In this document: one piece after another, positions 1 through 7,724 of the stretch | Position numbering within the stretch: the stretch's first letter is position 1 | Layout of the letters: every line of letters starts with the position of its first letter | Assembly: GCF_029265695.1 (NCBI RefSeq) | Contig: NZ_JAJUHW010000028.1 | Coordinates: forward strand, 1 to 39,322 | Reading direction: 5' to 3' | DNA from: Gracilinema caldarium | GTDB taxonomy: Bacteria > Spirochaetota > Spirochaetia > Treponematales > Breznakiellaceae | DNA: 39,322 bases | Program-made: the position numbers and the translations under genes | The notes under the pieces: generated by a model | The model's database searches: none | What the model was told of the DNA's origin: nothing | Seen by the model: the letters and a program-made list of their open reading frames with translations, nothing else

Positions 1-109
1 CGCCCTTAGAACCCGCCACTGCCACTACCTGGTAGCCTTCAACTTCGAAACGTTCAAGAGTCCCCAGTGCAACCTGGGACATCCATGACAGATCCGATAG
101 ACCTTCCAT
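1..109 (-). CDS. 5' end of an unidentified gene, truncated by the window edge
   Basis: An ATG at 109-107 on the minus strand opens a frame with no stop through the window edge (36 codons). A purine-rich AAGGGGGA ribosome-binding site lies about 5 bases upstream. The visible N-terminus reads MEGLSDLSWMSQVALGTLER and continues with FEVEGYQVVAVAGSKG. I do not recognise the family from so little sequence. It lies 54 bases after rhaA in the same direction, so it is probably the next gene of the rhamnose operon. The operon still lacks a visible rhamnulokinase and a lactaldehyde-processing enzyme, but this N-terminus does not look like a typical FGGY kinase start. Confidence 0.55.
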   Translation of the reverse strand, partial: MEGLSDLSWMSQVALGTLERFEVEGYQVVAVAGSKG

Positions 110-163
110 GTGATCCCCCTTGTTTTACTCTAGGACCCTTTGGCTAGGGATGCAAGGGGAATA

Positions 164-1447
164 TTATAATCTATGAGAAAGTTCTTTCTCTTCGTACTCT
201 TGAATCATTGACAGCCAATCAGGTCCTACTGGTGTTTTTGCTGCCAAACAAAGTGCATCCCAAATTGGGGCTATAGGAAATGACTTAGCTTCTTCCATAA
301 GCGCAAGTCTTTCATGTAATCTACCTGAAAGCTCCGCTTCTCGAATTAAATCAATAGGTTCCAGGAAGGCTTCAAGAAGAGCTTTCCTGAAAGCCCTTGC
401 CCCGATAACCCATGCGGCTATTCGATTTATAGAAGCATCAAAATAATCCAATGCTACATGTACCTTGTCAAAAGCATGAAGTCGCGTTAATTCCCGGCAG
501 ATATCTCGAATTTCATCAGAATAAAGAGCTACATGGTCAGAATCCCATCGAATACCTCGGCTTAAATGTAAAAGCAGCCCAGGAACAAAACTGAGCAAGG
601 CTGATATTTTGTCGGTTATTGTCTCTGTTGGATGAAAATGTCCCATATCAAGGCAAAGCTTAATCTGACGGCTCACTGCATATCCCATATAAAATTCATG
701 TGATCCTACTACATAAGCTTCGCTTCCAATACCAAATAGTTTGCTTTCGAGGGTATCAACTATATATTTTTTTTCAACTGGTTCGTTTAAAATTTCATCT
801 AGTGCTTCTGTAAGTAATTTACGATGAGTAAATCGATCTGCTACTAAATCTTTAGACCCATCAGGTATCCATATGTTATTAACTACAGGACTATTTTGCT
901 GTATTCCCATAGCTGCAGCAATATTGCGACTCGCTTTTCCATGTCGTATCCAAAACGCTCTGATAGTTTTGTCGGTATTTGCAAGTGTATAACCTGATTG
1001 TGCTTTAGGATGTGAAAAAAATGAAGGGTTAAAATCTAAATTAATTCGTTGTGCTTTAGCCCAACTCATCCATTTTTCAAAGTGTTCTGGGGTGAGCTCG
1101 TCACGTTCTACTTTTTTACCTCCTGTTTCTGCATATAAGGCATGTAGATTGAGCCGTGATGTTCCGGGGATCAGTGACATTGCGAAAGACAGGTCTCTTC
1201 GAAGTTCATCTCCGTTTCTTGCCCGTCCTGGATAATTCCCCGTTGCAAGAATACCCCCTCCTGACAATTCATCTACTCCTTCAAAGCCCGTAACATCGTC
1301 TCCCTGCCAACAATGAAGAGAAAGTGGGACATTTAAAGCTGCTTGTATAGCTTTGTCAGTGTCTATCCCGAACTGTGCATATCGCACTTTTGCTTGGTTA
1401 TAAGATTCCTGAATAGCCTCTGGTTCTGTGTAAAAGCGTCTGATCAT
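164..1447 (-). CDS. rhaA: L-rhamnose isomerase
   Basis: Cytoplasmic metal-dependent aldose-ketose isomerase converting L-rhamnose to L-rhamnulose, the first intracellular step of rhamnose catabolism. The 427-residue product is close to the E. coli length (419) and is readily alignable along its whole length. Recognisable blocks in order are SLHCWQGDDVTGFE, GNYPGRARN, LNLHALYAE, LDFNPSFFSHP, NIWIPDGSKD, ESKLFGIGSEAYVVGSHEFY, LDMGHFHPTE, RWDSDHVALYSDE and DASINRIAAWVIGARAF. The GHFHPTE and DSDH segments carry family metal ligands. The start is supported by TAAGGAG about 11 bases upstream. It is the last complete gene of the rhamnose operon, 67 bases after the aldolase gene. Confidence 0.97.
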   Translation of the reverse strand: MIRRFYTEPEAIQESYNQAKVRYAQFGIDTDKAIQAALNVPLSLHCWQGDDVTGFEGVDELSGGGILATGNYPGRARNGDELRRDLSFAMSLIPGTSRLNLHALYAETGGKKVERDELTPEHFEKWMSWAKAQRINLDFNPSFFSHPKAQSGYTLANTDKTIRAFWIRHGKASRNIAAAMGIQQNSPVVNNIWIPDGSKDLVADRFTHRKLLTEALDEILNEPVEKKYIVDTLESKLFGIGSEAYVVGSHEFYMGYAVSRQIKLCLDMGHFHPTETITDKISALLSFVPGLLLHLSRGIRWDSDHVALYSDEIRDICRELTRLHAFDKVHVALDYFDASINRIAAWVIGARAFRKALLEAFLEPIDLIREAELSGRLHERLALMEEAKSFPIAPIWDALCLAAKTPVGPDWLSMIQEYEEKELSHRL

Positions 1448-1514
1448 TGTTGTTATACTCCTTAAATTAAAACTAAATATTGAAACATCACAACTCTATA
1501 ATTTTAACTTAGGC

Positions 1515-2687
1515 TTATTTTGTTGAAATTGTAGCACGATATTGTTCGACTTCCCAATTATTAATAAAATCGATGTATTCCTGTTCCATATGTCGTGGGC
1601 CTCCGAAACTTTCAGTGTACCGAGCCACCAAAGATGCATCGGCCATGAGTTCTGTTGCCAAAATTGCTGCTTTTTCTGTGTTTCCCAATCCAAATATGCC
1701 GAGGGCAGAAACTGCTACAATTTTGGGGATTCTTTTATATGTTTTAAGATGGTTTATCCATTGTATTGTGATAGATTGTGTAATAGCATCATTTATTATC
1801 GATTGTTCAGTAAGTTGAAGATCAAGGAATAGTGGATCGCTGCCTGCATAAACTATATGATCTGGTGTAAAAGGTCTTTGGAGAGGAATAAAAGCGGTTT
1901 TATTTGTAACCCGTAAAGCAAGCTCCACATCTCGTCTGAAATAAGAATACCAGGAGATTTGCGAGTCTCCATTATGTTGAGATTGGGATACTAGTTCTAT
2001 AAGAAAATTAGCGATGCTTTGTGATGGGCCAAACTTAGTTACCAATACAGTTGGATCTGGTTTTTTTAGAATATGTGTTGTGATGCTTTTACTGATATTT
2101 TCATAAAGCCGCTCTATCTCTTGAATTGTGTTACCAGCGACAAATACTCCATGGTTCTGTAAAAATATAATCTGTGCGGCTTTTTTATATCGGTTTATAT
2201 ACGTGTCCAGCCTATCCTTTACTTTCAAAGATAAGACATAACCAGGATTACTAATCGGTATCCAAAGCGGTGCTTCTCCAAATATATCTCGTACAGCCTG
2301 CTCTCCCTTCTGAGAGCATGTCAGCCCGTTTACAATAGTGGGGTGGGTATGTACTACAAATGAGAAAGGTAATAAATCATGGAGCAATGTTTCTACGCTT
2401 GGACGTTTTTTTTCCTCACCAGGGAGTCGGGCGGCCATTAAATCTTTGAGTACGAGTCGTTCCCTTTCACCCTCATTAGTTGGGTATTGTTTGTGCCAAA
2501 TCTGTCCGAGGGATGCCCTGTCGAGACGGACAAAATCTTCTGCCTGGATTGTACTGAGTGCTGTACCTGACCCCTTGATATACAAGATATGCTCATCTTT
2601 GTAGGATGTGTTACCCCCACCTGCAATGACATAATTTGGATCATTTCCGTATTTCCTTGAAATATACACAAGATTATCTAAGTTCAC
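1515..2687 (-). CDS. Class II aldolase, probable rhamnulose-1-phosphate aldolase without the SDR dehydrogenase domain
   Basis: Probably cleaves L-rhamnulose-1-phosphate to dihydroxyacetone phosphate and L-lactaldehyde. The N-terminal half is a class II aldolase/adducin fold, with GGGNTS near residue 24, SVETLLHDLLP, the zinc-binding HTHP motif and a later LQNHGVFV block. At 390 residues it is longer than E. coli RhaD (274) but much shorter than the bifunctional RhaE/RhaEW enzymes (about 690). It follows the RhaE layout through the linker (GIFGLGNTEKAAILATEL, then NWEVEQYR) and stops where the short-chain dehydrogenase would begin. The start is GTG, overlapping the mutarotase stop by four bases (GTGA), with a GAGGGG ribosome-binding site. 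Function is assigned from fold plus operon context; substrate is inferred. Confidence 0.85.
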   Translation of the reverse strand: MNLDNLVYISRKYGNDPNYVIAGGGNTSYKDEHILYIKGSGTALSTIQAEDFVRLDRASLGQIWHKQYPTNEGERERLVLKDLMAARLPGEEKKRPSVETLLHDLLPFSFVVHTHPTIVNGLTCSQKGEQAVRDIFGEAPLWIPISNPGYVLSLKVKDRLDTYINRYKKAAQIIFLQNHGVFVAGNTIQEIERLYENISKSITTHILKKPDPTVLVTKFGPSQSIANFLIELVSQSQHNGDSQISWYSYFRRDVELALRVTNKTAFIPLQRPFTPDHIVYAGSDPLFLDLQLTEQSIINDAITQSITIQWINHLKTYKRIPKIVAVSALGIFGLGNTEKAAILATELMADASLVARYTESFGGPRHMEQEYIDFINNWEVEQYRATISTK

Positions 2688-3010
2688 TTTGTCCCCTCAT
2701 CAATGTGAAACATTTCTTCCAATACATCACAAATCGGCGATTCATCAGGATTAGTTTCCATGATGTCCGCCATCATATGCCACCATCTCTTTACAACCGG
2801 TGAATTGGGAAGATCTTTATCTGTTGCATCATCTTTTAAATACTGAAAGGCAAAAAGTGTGTTTGTTTTTTTATCAAGGTAGATAGAATAATCAGAAATG
2901 CCAGCCTTTTTCAGCTCCGCCTTAAGTTCCGGCCAAATTGCATCATGCCTTCGTTTGTATTCTACTTCAAAACCCGGTTTAAGATACATCGTAAAAGCAT
3001 TTCGTTTCAT
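2684..3010 (-). CDS. rhaM: L-rhamnose mutarotase
   Basis: Interconverts the alpha and beta anomers of L-rhamnose so that transported sugar feeds the isomerase; cytoplasmic, of the dimeric alpha/beta-barrel RhaM/RhaU (YiiL) type. The 108 residues match E. coli RhaM (104) closely: YKRRHDAIWPEL carries the catalytic histidine, SDYSIYLDKKTNTLFA matches the central strand, and RWWHMMADIMETNPDESP is the family signature. It is translationally coupled on both sides: its ATG shares one base with the upstream permease stop (TAATG), and its TGA overlaps the aldolase GTG start. Confidence 0.95.
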   Translation of the reverse strand: MKRNAFTMYLKPGFEVEYKRRHDAIWPELKAELKKAGISDYSIYLDKKTNTLFAFQYLKDDATDKDLPNSPVVKRWWHMMADIMETNPDESPICDVLEEMFHIDEGTK

Positions 3011-3990
3011 TATGAACTCCTTTTTATGTGCATGTTTAATTCAAACCGTTTCATTATTTCTGGAATCACAACTGCGATTATCAGTAGGGAGCCAGTGATC
3101 AAATTCATAAGCCTTCCTGGAATATTTATGAGTCCCATGCCAAATTTCAGATAGCCAAGCAAAAAATTTGCCACTACGACTCCAAAGATTCTTCCGAATC
3201 CGCCACTTATAGCCACTCCTCCCAGGACAACGCTTGTGATTGCGTCCAATTCGATACCGCTTGCGATATTTGGTCTCGTAGACCCGATACGGCTTGTAAG
3301 CAACACCGCAGCAAGCCCTGAGAACAGTCCTGCCCAGCTGAAAATGATGAACCGAATGCGATTCACGGGAACTCCAGTAAAACGAGCTGCTACAGGATTT
3401 CTTCCGAGGGCATATACCTTTCTTCCAAAGGTGGTACGGTGTAAAAGTATGCCAGTTGCAAGGGCTAGGATGAAGTACAACATAAGTTCAAATGGTATTT
3501 TGGTTCCGGGAATATAACCTTGGCCGAAGTACGCAAAGGATTCCGGATATTTAGTAAATGCTTGGTCTCCTAAAACCGCCTGAGAGATTCCTCGATATAA
3601 GGATTGAGTCCCTATGGTTACTGCTATGGCAGGTATGTCGAAACGGGTAATCAGCCAACCATTGAGAATACCTGCGAGTAGCCCAACAGTAAGACCAATA
3701 ACTACGAGACCAGAAGTTTGTATACCTGTTTGTGAGGCTGCCCCCATTGCAAGGGATGATAAAGCAAGAATTGATCCAACCGAAACATCGATATCGCCGC
3801 TTAGAATAATAAAGGCCATCGGCAATGCAATGACAGCTTTTTCTATAAAATTAAAAGTTGTTTCAAGAAGGTTTCCAGGATCAAGAAAATAGGGAGAAAT
3901 AAAAGAGCCAAAAAACATGACTATTACAAAAATAATGCTGATTGTAAAATCCCAGCTCCGAATAAATGTATGAAGTTTTTTATCTTTCAT
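3010..3990 (-). CDS. rhaQ: Rhamnose ABC transporter permease (second permease gene)
   Basis: Inner-membrane subunit of a CUT2-type (ribose/rhamnose family) sugar importer, 326 residues with about eight to ten hydrophobic segments. The GDIDVSVGSILALSSL block and the late GIELDAITSVVLGGVAISGG loop are the typical BPD_transp_2 signatures of RbsC-like permeases. It overlaps the preceding permease by four bases (ATGA), so the two probably pair as a heterodimer. Location between the ATPase/permease genes and rhaM fits the rhaSTPQ(U) order known from Rhizobium leguminosarum. P versus Q is assigned by order only. Confidence 0.88.
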   Translation of the reverse strand: MKDKKLHTFIRSWDFTISIIFVIVMFFGSFISPYFLDPGNLLETTFNFIEKAVIALPMAFIILSGDIDVSVGSILALSSLAMGAASQTGIQTSGLVVIGLTVGLLAGILNGWLITRFDIPAIAVTIGTQSLYRGISQAVLGDQAFTKYPESFAYFGQGYIPGTKIPFELMLYFILALATGILLHRTTFGRKVYALGRNPVAARFTGVPVNRIRFIIFSWAGLFSGLAAVLLTSRIGSTRPNIASGIELDAITSVVLGGVAISGGFGRIFGVVVANFLLGYLKFGMGLINIPGRLMNLITGSLLIIAVVIPEIMKRFELNMHIKRSS

Positions 3991-4973
3991 ACATGGCTCC
4001 TTTTAGTAAGCATTTTGTGCTGGTACCTTCGATTAACCAGGGTGTTGGCAACAATTGCTATAAGGATTGCTGCTCCTTGAATAGCCATCTGATAAAAGGG
4101 AGATAGATTTATAACAGTTAGTGCGTTATATAAAAGGCCTAAGAAAAAAGATCCAAGCACAACTCCTGTAATCGTACCAGAACCTCCAAGAACAGAAACA
4201 CCACCAATGACACAGGCTGCTACCGCTTGAAATTCATACCCAACCGCCGTATCTGTTTGGGCTGCTGCATAACGGGTTACATAAAGTAATCCCGCTAATC
4301 CTGAAAGAATACCGCTGAGAGAAAATACAAGATAGTCGATATATGGTCCTGATATGCCAGCCAAACGAGCTGCAGTACGGTTCCCTCCAACAGCATACAC
4401 TGATCTTCCCTTCTGTGTATAAGTCACAAAAGAACCAATGAGAACAATAGCAATGCCGGTATACCAGAGTATTCCTGAAATACCGAGAAAAGATTTATGT
4501 GGGATTGACTCAAAGAGTGTAGACATTTCATGGGCACTGACCCATTGTCCGCCCGAAACAAGGAACACCAAAGCTCTATAAATAGCGATAGTTCCTAAGG
4601 TTGCTATAATTGATGGTATGTGTATAAAGCCAACCAATATTCCATTTATACTTCCAAATATAAAACCCAAGATTATAGCAGTGAGCAATACCATAGGAAT
4701 AGGTAATTCAGGCATTTGAACATTCAACATTGAAACCAACATACCAACCAAAGCCATGGTGGAAGAAATGGAAAGATCAATTCCACCGGTGAGAAGGATA
4801 AGAAACTGTGCTGTAGCAGCGAGCATTAAAACTGCAGTGTCATTTAAAATATCATAGATATTTCCGAAACTCGCAAAACGTGGAAACCTAAGACTTACAA
4901 GGATTATAAAAACTACTATAAAAAGTGCTAAGGTAGTCTCTCTTCTTTTTATCAAGTAGCTTAATTGTTTCAT
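3987..4973 (-). CDS. rhaP: Rhamnose ABC transporter permease (first permease gene)
   Basis: Partner integral-membrane subunit of the sugar importer, 328 residues and strongly hydrophobic. Family marks are LLTGGIDLSISSTMALVGML near residue 62 and the late block VGYEFQAVAACVIGGVSVLGGSGT, both equivalent to blocks in the neighbouring permease. Its ATG directly follows the ATPase stop codon (TAAATG), and its own stop overlaps the next permease start by four bases, implying coupled translation of all membrane parts. Rhamnose specificity is inferred from the operon. Confidence 0.88.
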   Translation of the reverse strand: MKQLSYLIKRRETTLALFIVVFIILVSLRFPRFASFGNIYDILNDTAVLMLAATAQFLILLTGGIDLSISSTMALVGMLVSMLNVQMPELPIPMVLLTAIILGFIFGSINGILVGFIHIPSIIATLGTIAIYRALVFLVSGGQWVSAHEMSTLFESIPHKSFLGISGILWYTGIAIVLIGSFVTYTQKGRSVYAVGGNRTAARLAGISGPYIDYLVFSLSGILSGLAGLLYVTRYAAAQTDTAVGYEFQAVAACVIGGVSVLGGSGTITGVVLGSFFLGLLYNALTVINLSPFYQMAIQGAAILIAIVANTLVNRRYQHKMLTKRSHV

Positions 4974-6503
4974 TTATTCTACCTCCCCGGGGTCTTTAAA
5001 ACTTCCCATGGCTGCCCGCATAATTCGTTCTTCTGAATAATTACTGCGATGCAGAACCTCAGAAATACGACCTTCATGCATAACCACCACCCTATCTGTC
5101 ATCCCTATTATTTCTGGAAGTTCAGAGGAGACCATAATGACCGCTAACCCTTGTCCTGCAAGGTCTGATATAATTTGATGAACCGCTGATTTTGTGGCTA
5201 CGTCTATACCTTTGGTCGGCTCATCCAATATAAGTAATGTTGGATGTGAAGCAAGCCACTTGGCTAAGACAACCTTCTGTTGGTTTCCGCCAGATAACGT
5301 CTGTACGTCATATTCTATACCAGCCGCTTTTACTTCCAATTTTTTTGCATATTCTGATGCGAGACTTGTTTCTTTTAAATGGTTTAAAAATCCAAGGGTG
5401 CTTAATTGGTCAATCTGGGGTAATGATATGTTTTCAGCAATAGACATGGTAAGAATGGCCCCCTGTCTTTGCCTATCTTCAGGTACATATACAATTCCGC
5501 GCCGCATTGAATCTTGAGGGCTTTTGAAATGGCATTTCTGATTTTCCATAAAAATTTCTCCCCGATCTAACGAATCTATACCGACCAGAGATCGCATCAA
5601 CTCAGATCTTCCTGCTCCGACAAGGCCAAAAAATCCGAGAATTTCACCTCGATGTACTTGGAAGGAAATATCATTAAATACACCAAGCTGTGAAAGCCCT
5701 CGAGCTTCAAGTACTAGGTCACCAATCACTGTTTTTCCTTTAGGGAAGAGTTGGTCTATGCTTCTTCCTACCATCATTCGGATAAGTTCATCTTCTGTAA
5801 CATCTTTCAATAGTCCTTCGCTAATAAAATGTCCATCTCTCAGGACCGTATATGAATCAGCGATTTCAAAAATCTCTTCAAATTTATGAGAAATAAAGAT
5901 GATAGCAGTCCCTTGAGCTTTTAATTTTTTTACCAGTTCAAAAAGTTCTTCTGTTTCTCGGATCGTTATAGCACTGGTGGGTTCATCCATTATAAGTATT
6001 CGGGCTTCCTGAGAAAGGGCTTTTGCAATTTCCACCAAATGCCGTTCCGCGGTAGAAAGATCCTTAACTAGACTACGTGGATCAATTTGCATTCCAAGGC
6101 TTTGTAATAGTTCTTTAGAGCGATGATACATATAGTTCCATGAAATCGGTTTTAATGGCAGTCTCTTGAATGTATTAATTCTCGGTTCATGGCCCATAAA
6201 AATATTCTCAGCCACTGAAAGATCAGGGAACATGGAAGTTTCTTGGTGGATGACCGCAATACCTGCTTGTTGAGCTTCCTGGGGCGATTTGAAATTGATT
6301 TCTTTGCCCTGATATAGTATACTTCCCGAACTTGGTTTATAAACCCCTGTTATAATTTTAACCAGTGTCGATTTTCCCGCTCCATTTTCCCCGATAAGTG
6401 CATGGACCTCTCCTGGCCGTAAACTTAGGTGCACATCATCTAATGCTTTGATACCCGGGAAATACATACTTATATGAGAAAGTTGCAAAAGTGCTTCATC
6501 CAT
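4974..6503 (-). CDS. rhaT: Rhamnose ABC transporter ATP-binding protein (tandem ATPase)
   Basis: Cytoplasmic ATPase powering the importer, 509 residues with two ABC domains as in RbsA/MglA/XylG. Domain 1 has a good Walker A (GENGAGKST, residues 38-46) and Walker B region (ILIMDEPTSAI), with the signature replaced by LSTAERHLVEIAKAL. Domain 2 has a degenerate Walker A (GLVGAGRSE) but an intact signature (LSGGNQQKVVLAKWL) and DEPTKGIDVATK. This asymmetry is normal for the CUT2 class. The ATG at 6503 has an AAAGGGG ribosome-binding site. A hairpin with a T-tract separates it from the upstream binding-protein gene. The symbol follows the rhizobial rhaSTPQ scheme, not the unrelated E. coli RhaT. 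Confidence 0.92.
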   Translation of the reverse strand: MDEALLQLSHISMYFPGIKALDDVHLSLRPGEVHALIGENGAGKSTLVKIITGVYKPSSGSILYQGKEINFKSPQEAQQAGIAVIHQETSMFPDLSVAENIFMGHEPRINTFKRLPLKPISWNYMYHRSKELLQSLGMQIDPRSLVKDLSTAERHLVEIAKALSQEARILIMDEPTSAITIRETEELFELVKKLKAQGTAIIFISHKFEEIFEIADSYTVLRDGHFISEGLLKDVTEDELIRMMVGRSIDQLFPKGKTVIGDLVLEARGLSQLGVFNDISFQVHRGEILGFFGLVGAGRSELMRSLVGIDSLDRGEIFMENQKCHFKSPQDSMRRGIVYVPEDRQRQGAILTMSIAENISLPQIDQLSTLGFLNHLKETSLASEYAKKLEVKAAGIEYDVQTLSGGNQQKVVLAKWLASHPTLLILDEPTKGIDVATKSAVHQIISDLAGQGLAVIMVSSELPEIIGMTDRVVVMHEGRISEVLHRSNYSEERIMRAAMGSFKDPGEVE

Positions 6504-6530
6504 GAACTTGACCCCTTTGAAAAAGAAAAA

Positions 6531-6563
6531 CGCCCGTTCACCACATAGTGTGGATCGCGGGCG
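6531..6563 (-). terminator. Intra-operon hairpin with T-tract after the binding-protein gene
   Basis: On the minus strand a six-pair stem CGCCCG/CGGGCG encloses a second stem CCACA-CTA-TGTGG, directly followed by TTTTTCTTTTT (complement of 6520-6530). It lies in the 79-base gap between the binding-protein stop (6583) and the ATPase start (6503). It should act as a partial rho-independent terminator and/or 3' stabiliser, giving more binding protein than membrane subunits, as is common in sugar ABC operons. Confidence 0.72.
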
Positions 6564-6582
6564 AGTAGGAGGATCCTACACA

Positions 6583-7608
6583 TTAGAACATAGCGGCGTA
6601 TTTTGCGATGTTATCTTTGGTGAATGTGAAAGGTTCACCCATTATAGCAAGTCCCTTAGGACCAACTTTAATGGTTCCCATCCGACCTGCAGTAAAGGAA
6701 TCCCCTTCTTTGCCAGTATTTTTACCATTTACTAGATTGTAACAAATGTAAGTTGAAGAATACCCCAAATCTATTGGATTCCAAAGAGCTATAGCCTTAG
6801 ATACACCATTTTCTACATAGGCTTTCATTTCCGAAGGTAATCCAAGGCCAGTAAGTTGGATCTTGCCGGTAAGCCCCTGATCCTGAATTGCCTTTGCAGT
6901 TGCGGCAACGCCGACTGTCGTAGGAGAAATGATTCCCTTAAGATTTGGATATGATTTAAAGAGTCCTAAAGCTTCCCGGTATGATTTGTCAGAAGAATCA
7001 TCGCCGTATACTACCGCAACAAGTTTCATATTTTTGCATTTGGGATTTTCTTGAATTTCTTTTTTCATATATTCAATCCAGGCATTCTGGTTGGTTGCTT
7101 GAGCGGTGGCAGACAAAATAGCTACTTCTCCTTCCCAATTAACCAATTCCCCCATTAGCCTCATCTGGCTGCGTCCAATAAGCTCAGTATCGGAAGGTGC
7201 TAGATGTAGAATCCGACCAGCTTCAGCAACTCCAGAATCGAACGAAATGACTTTAATACCTGCTTCCATTGCTTTTTTTGCTGCCGGTACCAACGCATCC
7301 TGATCGTTAGCGGAGATCGCGATGGCATCTACCTTAGTAGCAATCAAATTGTTAATAATTTCAATCTGGCCTTCTGCGGTAGCAGAGCTTGGTCCCTGGT
7401 AGATAATTTCGACATCCCCAAGTTCTTTAGCTGCCTCCTGTGCGCCATCTCGAACCGCTTCAAAAAATCCGTTTCCAAGACTTTTAACTAAGATAGCAAT
7501 CCTAACTTTTTTCCCTCCTGTTGTGGTCTTGGTGTCTTGCCCACCAGCGGCAAAAACCATAAGAGAAGCGAATAACAGAATACTAACCAATAACAGTTTC
7601 CGTTTCAT
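6583..7608 (-). CDS. rhaS: Rhamnose ABC transporter substrate-binding protein
   Basis: Exported sugar-binding protein of the Peripla_BP_4 (RbsB/RhaS) class, 341 residues. Residues 1-21 form a signal peptide (MKRKLLLVSILLFASLMVFA, then AGGQ) without a lipobox cysteine, so it is probably a free periplasmic protein. Mature-protein landmarks include VRIAILVKSLGNGFFEAVRDGAQEAA, a VDAIAISANDQDALVPA block, VISFDSGV and GIISPTTVGVAATAKA, all typical of D-ribose-type binding proteins. The ATG has a strong AAAGGGGGA site seven bases upstream and a promoter just before that. It is the first gene of the rhamnose operon. The symbol follows rhizobial usage and is not the E. coli regulator RhaS. Confidence 0.9.
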   Translation of the reverse strand: MKRKLLLVSILLFASLMVFAAGGQDTKTTTGGKKVRIAILVKSLGNGFFEAVRDGAQEAAKELGDVEIIYQGPSSATAEGQIEIINNLIATKVDAIAISANDQDALVPAAKKAMEAGIKVISFDSGVAEAGRILHLAPSDTELIGRSQMRLMGELVNWEGEVAILSATAQATNQNAWIEYMKKEIQENPKCKNMKLVAVVYGDDSSDKSYREALGLFKSYPNLKGIISPTTVGVAATAKAIQDQGLTGKIQLTGLGLPSEMKAYVENGVSKAIALWNPIDLGYSSTYICYNLVNGKNTGKEGDSFTAGRMGTIKVGPKGLAIMGEPFTFTKDNIAKYAAMF

Positions 7609-7628
7609 ACAAAATCCCCCTTTATTGG

Positions 7629-7656
7629 ATTATCAGCCTGTACAAGCCGATTTCAA
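7629..7656 (-). promoter_or_regulatory. Promoter of the rhamnose operon
   Basis: Minus-strand TTGAAA (7651-7656), 16-base spacer, GATAAT (7629-7634), each 5/6 to the sigma70 consensus. The predicted start lies near 7622, leaving a short leader containing the ribosome-binding site of the binding-protein gene. Confidence 0.6.
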
Positions 7657-7690
7657 TATCAGTATCAAGGGATTTCTTATTTTTTGAAAC

Positions 7691-7724
7691 AGGATAATTC
7701 TACGGAATAGATACGAAAATTCTA
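7691..7724 (-). promoter_or_regulatory. Direct repeats upstream of the rhamnose promoter, candidate AraC-type operator
   Basis: Two same-orientation half-sites on the minus strand, TAGAATTTTCGT (7713-7724) and TAGAATTATCCT (7691-7702), agree at 10 of 12 positions. They start 22 bases apart, about two helical turns. Their centres fall at roughly -97 and -75 from the predicted start. That geometry suits an AraC-family activator such as the response regulator encoded immediately upstream; the distal copy begins in that gene's stop codon. The sequence is AT-rich, so chance is possible. Confidence 0.4.
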
